Assembly (NCBI GenBank): GCA_963674455.1 | Contig: CAVMBE010000006.1 | Span: 248,001 to 312,000 of the forward strand | DNA: 64,000 nucleotides | Source of the DNA: Lecanosticta acicola | Lineage: Eukaryota > Ascomycota > Dothideomycetes > Mycosphaerellales > Mycosphaerellaceae | Direction: 5' to 3' | Shown: positions 32,525 through 43,001 of the stretch, one piece after another | How positions within the stretch are numbered: the stretch's first letter is position 1 | How the letters are laid out: each line of letters opens with the position of its first letter | Position numbers and translations under genes: made by a program | The notes under the pieces: model-generated | What the model saw: only the letters and a program-made list of their open reading frames with translations | What the model was told of the DNA's origin: nothing | Database searches by the model: none

Positions 32525-32928
32525 CAGCATGAGCCCACATTCGATCGAAACACAGCCTTACGAACAGTCGCCCTAGCCGCCTTGTCATTAATTTGATCCT
32601 GGATGCGCTGTGCAAGACGAAAATCATCGACAGCACACAACAGAGCTGCTGGAACAGAAATCTACACCCGATGACGTCTAACCGTCCCCTTCCGATCTGA
32701 GTCTCGGCAGTCGGTTCTGCTTCACGCTAACTCGTCCAAGGATCCACACATTGACGACTTGCACCGACTTGGTTCAAAGTCTAAGTTCATCACCTCATCA
32801 CAGTCCTGACCCAAAAAAAACTGATCAGTCCTAACAAAACCTGGAAAGGCGACCATGCTTCCTAATCACACACCACCGTTCGAAATGCAATTCGCCTTTT
32901 CCTTTCATAACCACGTCTCGCCACGGCC
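32525..32928. other. Intergenic, between GH32 and MFS genes
   Basis: No gene seen; serves as the promoter region of the MFS gene at 32929. Confidence 0.5.
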
Positions 32929-34707
32929 ATGCAGTCCTACCGCCAATACCACCGCATCCGAGCCGCGGTCGAGGCACAGGCTCAGACTGGCAGGATTGTG
33001 AATCTGAGTAATGAGAAAACGAGTGTCCTGGATGATGACTCGCAGTCTTCGAGGAGTAATCTGACAACTACGACGGTGCGAAACTCTCAAGAGAGACGTG
33101 AAAATGAAGAAGCTATTATCGTTGGCTGGGATGGAGTTAATGACCCTTTGAATCCTCGGAATTGGTCGATATGGAGAAGAGCTGCTGTTTTCGGGGTGTT
33201 GTGGATTAATGTGTAAGTGGTGGCGAGATAGAAGACGTGTGGAGAAGGATCACTGAGGATTGTGTGCTACAGGTTTGCGGTCGACTGGGCTTCCGCAGCA
33301 GATGGCCAAGCGGGTGGGAGAATTGCTCAAGTTTTCCACGTGAGCGAAGAAGCGGAATCTCTCTCTTCTTCCCTCTATACTTTCGGCATAGCACTTGGCT
33401 CTCTCTTCGCGGGTCCCATCGCCGAAACCGTGGGACGAAATCCGGTCTATGTCGTCTCGAGATGTTTTCATGTCTTCTGGCTCGTCGGCGCAGCTCTGGC
33501 ACCCAATTTCGGCGCGCAATGTATCTTCAGATTTTTGGCGGGTCTTTCGGGCAGCATCCTACTCGCTATCCATGCGGCCAGTACGGCAGACATCTACGGC
33601 CCGGTATATCGAACTTTGGCATGGCCCATCATTGCAATCGCGAGTTTTTTCGGAACCTCGTTTGCTCCTATCCCGGGGGCTTGGATCTATCAAGCTGGAG
33701 AGAGTATGGGTTGGGGACCGGTCAGCATTGATTGGAGATGGGCGGATTGGATTCCCGTGATCCTTTCCGCATCGACTTTGATCTTGACTCTGTTGTTCCT
33801 GCCGGAGACTTTCAGTCCGATCTTGTTGACTTGGCGGGCGAAGCATCTGAGAGACGTCACAGGAGATGGAAGATTTTTGTCGGAGATGGATTTGCAGAAG
33901 ACGGTGGTACATCGGCTGAAGATTGCATTACTGAGGGCTTTCCACATGATTACCCGGGAGCCCATCGTTCTGTTGCTGGGCGGGTGGCTGGTCTTGGAAT
34001 ACATTGTTGTCTTTGGGCTGTTGCAGGGGATGTCGTATATCTTCGGGGATACCTACGGGTTCGACCGCGGGCTGATTGGGACTTGCTTTGTGGCGATTGG
34101 GATTGGAGCTGCGATCTGGACTTCTATGGTTCCGTTCTATTACCACGCGTACAAGAAAAAGGTGGAAAAGCTGCACGAGGGGATTACGGGGAAACAGCGA
34201 AGGCACAGTCTCGTTCGCGCGGCGAATCTGCCCGGCCAGGATCTTCCGGACCCGGAGTATCGACTCTGGTCCGCTCTCCTCGCGGCCCCGGCGTTTCCCA
34301 TCTCTCTCTTCTGGCTCGGCTGGACGAATTACCCTTCCATTTCCCCCTGGAGCAGTCTCGGCGCTATCGTTCTTCTCGGTTTCTCGTGGGCTGGAGTCTA
34401 CGTCACGGTCTACCATTACCTTCTAGATACGTATGGGATCTACGCCGGGAGTTCGCTTGCTATCGTCACGTGCTGGCGGTACCTGGCATCGGGGTTTATC
34501 AATCTGGTGAGCAGGCCGATGTACGATGGCATGGGTGTGCACTGGGTCATGACGATGTTGGGCTGTATCGCGGTGCTGCAGATGCCCCTGCCGATTGTGT
34601 TTTACTTCTACGGGGAGCGGATCCGGAAGGGAAGTGCGTTTGCGAAGAGGTATGCGAGACCTGAGAATTCTCGGGAGAGGATTGGACGGGCGTTGGAGTG
34701 GAAGTGA
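32929..34707 (+). CDS. MFS transporter, DHA1 / polyamine (TPO) type
   Basis: Exons 32929-33212 and 33273-34707 with a 60-bp GTAAGT intron; 573 codons, 572 residues. A ~75-residue hydrophilic N tail is followed by VNDPLNPRNWSIWRR, typical of the fungal TPO/CAF5 drug-proton antiporter group, then about twelve hydrophobic spans. The loop 2-3 region AGPIAETVGRNPVYVVSR corresponds to the MFS signature GxLaDrxGRRp, and a long central loop separates the two halves (around TWRAKHLRDVTGDG). The C half contains PEYRLWSALLAAPAFPISLF, another TPO hallmark. Expected role: proton-driven efflux of polyamines, toxins or drugs across the plasma membrane. Substrate cannot be read from sequence. It lies 404 bp after the invertase gene on the same strand but is not a sugar porter. 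Confidence 0.92.
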
Positions 34708-36901
34708 ATCCTTTTTTTTTTGGATTTTTTGAAGGTGATGACGAGATTGACAGGTAGAGATGGAGATATGAGAATACAGATGTGCCTCTTCTTCAAGGAA
34801 TTCTGGACGCCTCTGGTGCAATTTTCTCAGATTCGTCGGTACACGCATCCTACCATTCCATCTTCCATCTTTCCTTTGATGAATGCCTTCTGACCTTGGT
34901 ACTTCTCGCACCAGCATCTCGTCGATATTACGCTGGTCAACATCATGATTCCACACCAGTATTCTAGAACAACGGCAACGTTGCACTCACCTGGCATCGG
35001 CACCGGATCCTGATGCTTAATGAAAGAATGGCCTATCATAAATTGTCGATCCAGAGCCTGTAGCGCCGAAAGCGAGCGCTCTCCATCGAAAAGCGTAGCA
35101 ATCGTCCCACCATCCGCGAGACCACATGCCTACCTATCTAGTCCGTGACCCGTCGAAGCTACGAGTGGAGCTTCCTATGCCTGGCTGTTCTACGCGTCTG
35201 CTGTTTCGCCTTCTTTCATAGCGGTATCACGCAGCCAGGATTTAAAGGCTTGCGGGGTATCCGTGGTCGGCATGGGCCTGTTGAAGAGGGAATACAGAGT
35301 TCTTTGTTTTGCGGGTCATGCAGTATATTCGACCCATTAGAGGATGTCGAGGTCGTCTAGACATTCTACTGTCATTTCTGTTGCGAGCCCTGCTCTTGGG
35401 GTTGGCGCTTTTGATGGACTGGATTGGTGAGTAGTAGAATCTTTTCTGGGAGTAGGAATTGCTCCAATCGGTGAGAGTGTGGCATGCTGTGGATGTAGGA
35501 GCTATCCAGAGGCGCTCTCCCTACCCGGTAAGTAATAGCGATGAACGCTTCGAGTACATGTTTTCTTTCCGCATTTTGGCCTCTACTGCTCCCGAGGTCG
35601 AGGTGAAGTCGAGAGTGGTTTTGCTGCGGGAGGACGTTTTTCCGTGTCAAGAGGATATGGCCAATCATGTGATGGCGGGTACTGCGGAAGCTAGTGGACG
35701 CCTGCAGGTGGACGCAACGCTCAACCTGCAGCCCGTTCTCTCTTCCTTCCTTCTTCCTCTTCTCTTTCTCTACCAACAAATTCAACTTCTTTTCACCAAC
35801 ATCAACGTCTCCATACAGCAACTAACCAAATTCATCAGCTACTCAGCGTTTTATGGAACACGGACCGCGTCAACGATGACAATACCCTTCCCGAGAACGC
35901 TGCCTCGCCACGGAGCCCGCAGGGGCTCAAAATACCCTTCCCGAGATAGTCCAGCGTGCCCGCATGTTGGAAGCCTGGAAGCGAGTGGTCGAGAGACGAC
36001 CAGCGGGAGATTCGGCCGAGCCGAACAATACCCTTCCCTGCGGTACCTAGCTGAAAACAACTCAATACTCTTTTTAGGGATCTCTCCTATAGAAGACAAT
36101 ACTCCGGCTATGTACACTTTCGCGGTGATTCCATACCGCGTCTCACTACGGAAAGATTAGGGGCACAGGCACCTCCAAGGACTTACAACGTACCAAGCGC
36201 CTGAGATGAGCTCTGGCCTTTTCGCAAGTGGCAGTCTAAGTCAGTCTGGGATCTGTGACTTTACCCCGTACAACGGCAACTACTTCCCGACGACATGAGC
36301 ATGAGCCAGTGGTACTCGTCTCGTAACGTTTGTCTGCCGTCTTTGAGTCGTGGACCGCAAAGAATATCACGTGTCGAAGTCTGTGCGTCTGCGTCAAGTG
36401 CGGCCTCTTGGACAAGGGTGTCAACCTTTTGAGAACATCACCTCCTGTCGGCATCCATCCGCCAGACCACATCAACAGTTCTCGTTTTTGTAGAGCGGCA
36501 TCTGGAACTTCACAGTGTACTTGAAGAAGACTTCAAACTTTGCGAATGCTGACCAGAAGAGCCAAAGGATGGCAGAAGGCCATGGCGTTTGCGGCAACCG
36601 ATGACGCCGACACCTTTCAGTTTACCATCTCTCGGTCTGCAACCCTCTGTTTCGACGATATACTGGCCTGTTGTTCCTCGGGCGTCATCCCACAGCGAAC
36701 CCTCTTGCCTTGCCAACGGTACCAACGAGAGCCAGGGGCATGCACAGCCGAACAGCATAAAGTCAGCCAAAGCAGCCGTCGACACCACTTCCGATATGCG
36801 AGAGGACAGTACATCCGCTATTATATACAATATCGAGCGTCTCTTAAGAGACCTAGAACGTATTCTCGTCGTCGTCGTTGACGCCAGAAAAGAACCACGA
36901 C
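34708..36901. other. Sparse interval
   Basis: A frame at 35459-36160 (plus) opens 233 codons but changes character along its length and has no motif. Three copies of AATACCCTTCCC occur at 35881, 35931 and 36027. I see no RNA gene. Confidence 0.45.
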
Positions 36902-37475
36902 TCAAACAAGGGGCTCCTCGAACACCATATATGACTTCACCCGCCCGGCTACACGTTTCCATGTCATGTTCTTTGCGATCCGATTGAACACCAGTATCGA
37001 GACATATGACCCATCGCAATCCTGGACCATGCCGTTGCTTCCCCAAGCGCCTTCTTTCGAGATACGGAAATCCTCCTGGGTGGTCTTGCTGGCGTGAGAC
37101 CTCGGCTTGGCAGACACTGGCACCTTGATCTTCTGCTCCCACTGCAATAAAGACCGAGAGACTCTGTCCACGTAAAGCGGCTGCGACGGATGTTCTGGAG
37201 TATCGTCAGATCAAATTATCGCAAAGTGAATTCTACGACGTACTCTCCACGAATTCCAAAGGCTCTAGGGACGCCGTGTCGTCGGACTTGACATAGACAA
37301 GACACCACTTCGACTTCAGCTCGTCAGCTACTTCGTTCTGGCTATATTCGACCCTCATTGATGCAGTTGAGGATGAGCTGTCAATCCGGTAGTCAGGCTT
37401 GATATGATCTCGTTGATAGAAGAACCGCAGATTGCAAGCGGGCCCCACTTCCGGAGAGCGACATACCCCTCCCAT
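36902..37475 (-). CDS. Two-exon hypothetical protein, 174 residues
   Basis: Exon 1 37475-37244 and exon 2 37194-36902, with a 49-bp intron (GTACGT donor, CTGAC branch point, CAG acceptor), sum to 525 bases, exactly 175 codons. Splicing joins ...EPLEFVE to KHPSQPLYVDRVSRSLLQWE without a stop. Exon 1 reads RFFYQRDHIKPDYRIDSSSS and SKWCLVYVKSDDTASLEPLE, exon 2 GSNGMVQDCDGSYVSILVFN and MTWKRVAGRVKSYMVFEE; alternating hydrophobic residues suggest a beta-rich fold. No signal peptide and no family recognised. The ATG at 37475 is the first in frame, but an upstream exon cannot be excluded. The patatin-like gene starts 1.2 kb away, divergently. Confidence 0.58.
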
Positions 37476-38644
37476 TTAAAGCCGGACTACACTTCACAAA
37501 GTATCAAGGAGGTTGGCGGGGCGGGCTGTGTCACAAGTCTTTGCGCAGCAGCCTTGCAGTCACCTAGACCTCTGAGTCTGAGACAACTTTCATTCGCCCT
37601 AAGGACCAGACCACATGACCTGGGGGTATCGTCGATGTGGACAAGTTCAAGCGAAGTCAGACCACCATTTGGTGGCCTCACATGCGCCATGTCGTCTCAC
37701 CCTCGTTTAAAGAAGACCGCCGAGGGCTTTGCAGGTGCGCACACTGAGATGACTTCAGCACAGGGCTGGAGTTCGGTGCCTCAGTGCACTTCGCTTGCTA
37801 CACCGTGCAAGTTCCTACATGCATTACGGACAAGGCTGACCGGTGGTCGTTGCACCCTATCGACAAGCGCACAGACCGGAACACCATGTTCGCATGCAAA
37901 TGGGATAATATGGAACAGTTCGCTTCCTTGTTGAGCCTGTCTTAGCGAAGGAGGCTTGGATGGCGCGCAGCTGAGATAAGTCGTGCATGAGGTTTTGCGC
38001 AGCCGGCCCTATGTATGTCCAATCAGCGCTGGGCGTCGCCTGGCAAATCCTGACACGGCTGCTACGACAGCTGTCGAAGGTCTCTCTTGTCAAAACGTCG
38101 TCTGCGGCATTGCCACTCGAATCGTCTTCGCTACGATTTGTGGCTTCGAGCTGAGCTTGGTGAGCACGGCTAAGCTTCTCCGCTAACATTGCTTTGGACC
38201 CAAGATAGGGCTGTAGTCCATACTAGATTGCCGTTATCTCGATGCATTTGGACGCTATCGGCGAAACAGGCGTGGAGGTAGACTCCCCCGTTCTCTCCCT
38301 CGGTCCCTAGGCGCGCGCTCTCTTCACAGCCTCACATCTGCATCGGAGGAGCATCTGAGGAGCGCCATGGCAAATTCGCCAGCCGATCGGCGAACCGACC
38401 GCAATCTTGCTGCCGCAGGTCTGTCGGAATGGCAAACTCCTCCTAATACGCATGCGATGGTGTCTTTACATCTGCCCCGATTGGCCTCCCCTGGCAGACC
38501 TTCAAGCGGCTGAGCCTTCTACATTGGCCCACTCGCTTTGTCTTGCCAGACAGAGGCTCTGCTCGATGGCAGACTGGTCGGACAGGGCGCCTGCATATAT
38601 GTATCACCAGCGGCGCGACACGATAGTCCACTCGCGAAGCTTTC
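37476..38644. other. Intergenic, hypothetical protein / patatin gene
   Basis: No coding frame with support. Overlapping frames on both strands mirror each other. Confidence 0.45.
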
Positions 38645-40732
38645 ATGGCGGACCCGCAATCTAGCACTATAGGTTCCACTGGTGCGGCTACGAGAGGTTC
38701 TATTCTGCACGAAGTCGAGGACGAATCAGTTCCTATATGGGGCTGGCTATTCAACTCGGACTCAACGCCTGCGAGTCCATGGGCGCGCAAGATTATACTC
38801 TCGTTGGGTATGTGGAGGACAGATGCAACTTCTGAACAGCCTCTTCTAGCAGCCCATGTACTGACTGCCATTGTGCAGATGGAGGTGGAGTCCGCGGATA
38901 TGCCTCGCTGCTAATACTGGATAGCTTGATGGAGCGGGTGAGGACAATTGAAGAAGAGATTTCGGAGAACAGAAGGCAAGAGCGACAGAGACTACAAGGG
39001 ACCGTGGTCGAGAGGGATAAATTGTGCGAACATAGTGCTGCATACCGGTGGTCTAAACCTCCGCATAGCCCCAATGGACAACTGCCGCAACACCATGGCG
39101 GATTCAAGCCCCATCAGTACATCGACTACTTCGTTGGAACGAGCACTGGCGGGTAAGACTCCGAAGCGGTTGTCGTCACTGGCCTGTGCTGACGTACTTG
39201 TAGTTTGAGCGTTATGATGCTAGGTCGTCTTCAGATGACAGTGTCTGAAGCAATGGCTCAGTACGATGTTGTAGGTGCAGATGTGTTTGGCCGACCTCGC
39301 GCAATGACTTGGAAAGGGGTTCTCGCGCCGCGCTACAAATCAAGGCACATGGACTTGGCCCTGCAGAGGATCACGCACCAATTTGGATATGAAGCAGGTC
39401 GTCACACGGGTGATATGATTGTCCGCGCGGGTACTACTTTTGGAGCAAATGGTAACAACGGGAATGGGAAGGCCACTAATAGGCAACGCGACCATGCCGC
39501 TACGCGACATCAAGCGGATAGAGTCACTTTGCGCAACGGTAATGTAGACACTGCACGAACGTATGTCTCGTTTGTCGGAGGGAAGGCGATCGCTGACAGC
39601 TCGTAGAGTTGTAGTCGCCCACGGTACCTGGGACGACAACTTGCAGACAAAACGACCGCTGCTCTTTCGGAGTTATGACCATCCTCCTCCGAACATCACC
39701 TCCGCGGATAGTGGCCCAGTCAAGCATCATAAACCTTTCGCAGCATCCGATCTGCCCCTCTGGAAGATTGGCAGAGCTACAAGTGCTGCCCCAACTTATT
39801 TCTCACCGATGGTCATTGGCGAACATAAGATCAAAGACGGTGCCATTGGCGAGGCGAATAATCCGATCTTGTTAGCGTATGAGGAGGTCAAGCAGGTACA
39901 CTGGAAGAATGAGCCCTGTCTAATCATCAGCATCGGAACCGGGATTCAACCGCAGAAAGAAATGCAGCAAGGCAGGGCGCTATTACCAGTTCTAGAGAAT
40001 CTCAGAGAAACTCGAGAAACCTCAAAGTGGTTTCAAAAGCTGGCGCTGGACTCAGAGAGCAAACATCTGGATTTCAAACGGGAGCTAGACGGCTGAAATG
40101 GCATCAACGAACGGTTGATCTCCCAGGGAAAAGAAAAGGTTCTCTATTATCGATTCAATGTCTCCGACCACAGACTCAGCGATATCAAGCTGGGTGACTG
40201 GCGGGGAACAAAAGGGAACGATACGAAGGCGAATATGAACGATGCTGTTAAGGAGTATTTGGAAAGTGTCCGTGATGAGCTAGCTGCATGCGCACGGAAG
40301 ATGGTCGAGGTTCGCCGCGAACGCCAGAAAACGGAGCGTTGGGAACGCTTCGCCCTCAATCTCGTGTACGCATGTCCAGAAGGAGTACGCGAAGGGAGCC
40401 AGTGCGAGGGTCTCCTGTTCTCTTCACGAGCCAAACTGCGCCAACACGCCATTCGGACCCACGGATTTGCTTGGAAAGTGCCCTGTGTTGATCCGAACAA
40501 TCGAGTCGTACATGACTGGGCATGTCATTGGGATCATTGCGGCGAGAACCGAGTCTCAGTCTTCGAGACCGAGTCTGAGTTCAGATCTCACCTGGCTCAC
40601 GTGCACATGCTGGAGAAGCCGACTGTCATGAGTCGTCGGGGTATCGAAGAATGGCTGGATAAGGGCCGCCGGGTTAAGCCTCCTCTTGTCAGTCCAAAAC
40701 AGACTGGTTTCACACAACATTTCACCGTATGA
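38645..40732 (+). pseudogene. Patatin-like phospholipase with C-terminal zinc-finger-like region; one in-frame TGA
   Basis: Exons 38645-38807, 38879-39152, 39204-39560 and 39607-40732 (introns 71, 51, 46 bp) total 1920 bases, exactly 640 codons. Splice 1 creates LSLDGGGVRGYASL, the patatin oxyanion-hole glycines; splice 2 completes YFVGTSTGGLSVMM, the GxSxG nucleophile; KIKDGAIGEANNP gives the catalytic Asp of the DGA/G motif. The predicted activity is lipid acyl hydrolysis by a Ser-Asp dyad. One TGA at 40094-40096 interrupts an otherwise clean frame between DFKRELDG and NGINERLISQ; both sides fit the family, and I find no intron that removes it. After the patatin domain come two Cys/His groups (CPEG...C...H...H and CHWDHC...H...H) resembling C2H2 fingers. 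If the stop is real the protein loses this tail and part of the lipase domain end. Confidence 0.82.
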
Positions 40733-41525
40733 TTTGCCTATCGATATTTTAGGATCTCCTTTTGCTGCTCGCTAGGGCCAGTGCCGCGGACAGAGCAACT
40801 TGCATAACGTAGCGGAATCAGAGTAACTTCACTCTCGGCGCTGCGGAATCTGCTACCCTGATGTATGACCGCATGGTCGACACTGCGCTGCCAGTTGTAT
40901 GCTGAACAGGTCAATAGGGGAGAGCTGACTGGGCTGCACTGTGCCCCTTGGCCAAAATTTGGTGTGCAAAATTTGATTACATCCAGTGCGATCGATAAGC
41001 TGCCGTCTGCTCTCCATCCCAACAACGCAAGACGATACAAGACTTGAAAGAGTCGGCACCAGCCCTCCTAAACTGCATCGAAATTGTTTGACTTTTAGGT
41101 GCGTATGTTCTGCTTTAGAAAGGTTGAGTACACTCATCTAGTATCGTTGGTCCTTTTCGGAGTCATATATATGAGTCTGCAGAGTAGCCTTGAACGAGAG
41201 TTAGGGTGTAATCGTGGTGCGGCTATGAGCCTATCTTCTTCGCCATAAGCAGCACTATTCTTCGAAGTGCGTTTATTGCCATTTCAGTGACAGGATCAAG
41301 GCGTGAGGCTGCGGTCCCCGTATCACACTCACCAGTCACCAATGAGCTTGTCTTTCTAAGCGTGCATGAATTTGCCCTGCAGGGCATCAAGCCTTGGGCT
41401 CCGCCACCACACTTCTTACTAGCTCAGCCTCCTCTGCCGTACCACCTTCACTCGAATTCCGGTCAAGATTACAGAAGCCTACAATATGTTTTCGCTTTTG
41501 GGAAGCGTACGCTGGTCTTTCGAGA
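40733..41525. other. Intergenic; possible upstream exon of the CorA-like gene
   Basis: The CorA-like frame stays open upstream of its ATG to about 41390 (CFRFWEAYAGLSR just before the start), so an upstream exon may exist, but I cannot place a start or donor. Nothing else is supported. Confidence 0.4.
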
Positions 41526-42923
41526 ATGGACAATCGAATCATGAAGCGAGTGCAGGAGAGAGTCTTGCTGCAAGCTGAGCGAGATGGACGTTTCTGTGCC
41601 CAGGAGACCGAGTATCACTGCATCACGGCCCCCGCAAATGGCGGCATCAAGACTCAGTATACGGTAGCCAACGATAGAGAGGAAGAGAAAGGCTTCTCAT
41701 CACGATTCCTCCCTAAGATAAGTACGGCCGAAGGTTACGATCCATTCCACAGGGATCTGGACTGGGAGAAACCATATACGCTGCGGTGTGTCTTGCAAAG
41801 AACGCGTCCTCGACATGTAAGCACTCGTCCGGACGTGCTGCCCTTTGGGAATGCCGAAGAAATGCGCGTTGTTTTCGATAGTCTGGATCTGCCGGCTTCA
41901 TATTTCCAGATAGCAGATGGTTCGCCTGCAACTGCGAGGTCGGCTATCATCTGGAACGACCATGGCAAGCCGGAGAGATATGAGTTGGTGGCGTACTGCG
42001 TAACCAAGCAAGGCGACTGGGGCATGGCGCTCTCTCATAATGCTTCCACCATGTCGACCGCGGCTTTCTGGAGCGTCGACGAACGAATCGACTCCCAAGC
42101 TCTCACGCAAGACTTACACGACTTCCAAGACCACGCAGCCCACCCCATGCTCATCCCCTGCATCATGCTCTCAGCAGCCCTGCGCATGGCCGTCCAACGC
42201 CGCCATTCCATCAAAGAACGCATCTCCCAACTCGAAAGCACAATCTCCGCTCTCCGCCACCCCGTCCTCTCCGTCGACGTCGACGAAGACCCCCCAGATC
42301 TCGACCATCTCTTTGAACTCCTCCAGAGCTGTCGGAAAGACCAAGCGAGTCGCAGAGGCCGCTACGACTTCTGGGACACGTTCCATACCGCCATCGAAGA
42401 AGGCTTCACCTATGCCTCCTCCCTCGCCATCAACAGGACCGCCCGCGACGACCTCTACCAATGGTCCTCTCTCACCCGTCAACGTCTCCAATCTCTCAAG
42501 GCACGGGATAAAGACCACACCCACCGCGTCGACAACATCTCCGCCCTGCTGCATAATCTCGTCCAGCAGAGGGAAATCCGCCTGCAGTCCAGCATCGCGA
42601 AAGCCGCGCGGAGAGATAGCCAGGATATGAAATTCATCGCCGTCTTGGGTTCCATCTTCCTGCCGGCGAGCTTGGTGGCTACGATCTTGAATGTTCCCGC
42701 TTTCCAATTTGTCACGAATGGAGGGGTTTTGTTTGGGGCGTATGTGGGGATTACGATTCCGTTTGTCGTGGTTGTCGTGGTGCTTTGTGTGACAAGGCCG
42801 TATTGGGTGACGTGGAGAGTTTGGGGAGTCCGGGGAATCGAGCAGAAAGGGGTGGAGAGTGCAGGGGAGAAGGTTGATATGACAGTTCCGAGGCGAAGTT
42901 CCACATTGGCGACTCTAGCATGA
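41526..42923 (+). CDS. CorA-like membrane protein (Mg2+ transporter-like fold)
   Basis: From the ATG at 41526 (MDNRIMKRVQERVLLQAERD) the frame encodes 465 residues. The N-terminal two thirds is soluble and helical; a long coiled region (HSIKERISQLESTISALRHP, then RLQSLKARDKDHTHRVDNIS) leads to two C-terminal transmembrane spans, KFIAVLGSIFLPASLVATIL near residue 370 and a valine-rich span VGITIPFVVVVVVLCV near 405. This is the layout of fungal CorA-like proteins. The GMN signature of true CorA Mg2+ channels after TM1 is absent (NVPAFQF instead), so ion transport is uncertain. Open sequence upstream leaves the true N terminus in doubt. Confidence 0.8.
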   Translation: MDNRIMKRVQERVLLQAERDGRFCAQETEYHCITAPANGGIKTQYTVANDREEEKGFSSRFLPKISTAEGYDPFHRDLDWEKPYTLRCVLQRTRPRHVSTRPDVLPFGNAEEMRVVFDSLDLPASYFQIADGSPATARSAIIWNDHGKPERYELVAYCVTKQGDWGMALSHNASTMSTAAFWSVDERIDSQALTQDLHDFQDHAAHPMLIPCIMLSAALRMAVQRRHSIKERISQLESTISALRHPVLSVDVDEDPPDLDHLFELLQSCRKDQASRRGRYDFWDTFHTAIEEGFTYASSLAINRTARDDLYQWSSLTRQRLQSLKARDKDHTHRVDNISALLHNLVQQREIRLQSSIAKAARRDSQDMKFIAVLGSIFLPASLVATILNVPAFQFVTNGGVLFGAYVGITIPFVVVVVVLCVTRPYWVTWRVWGVRGIEQKGVESAGEKVDMTVPRRSSTLATLA

Positions 42924-42940
42924 ATGACGATGATAGCGAT

Positions 42941-42984
42941 GCTTGAACTCAGGACCTTTCGTTCGAATTCTAGACTACTCGGCT
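42941..42984 (-). other. tRNA-like remnant without anticodon arm
   Basis: On minus, 42984-42970 reads AGCCGAGTAGTCTAG, similar to the D-arm of class II (Leu/Ser) tRNAs, and 42956-42941 reads GGTCCTGAGTTCAAGC, similar to a T-arm. Only 13 bases lie between them, so there is no room for an anticodon stem. At best a decayed tRNA fragment. Confidence 0.25.
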
Positions 42985-43001
42985 AGTCTGAATGTTACTG
43001 C

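Noticed and set aside
30731..34707. Invertase plus MFS gene as a sugar-uptake unit
   Set aside because: The MFS protein belongs to the TPO drug/polyamine group, not to the sugar porters.
35459..36160. 233-codon plus frame
   Set aside because: Starts without context, changes composition along its length, has no domain and contains the spaced repeat motif.
40026..40132. Intron that would remove the patatin TGA
   Set aside because: It would delete residues that fit the family (DSESKHLDFKREL) and needs a weak GTGGTT donor.
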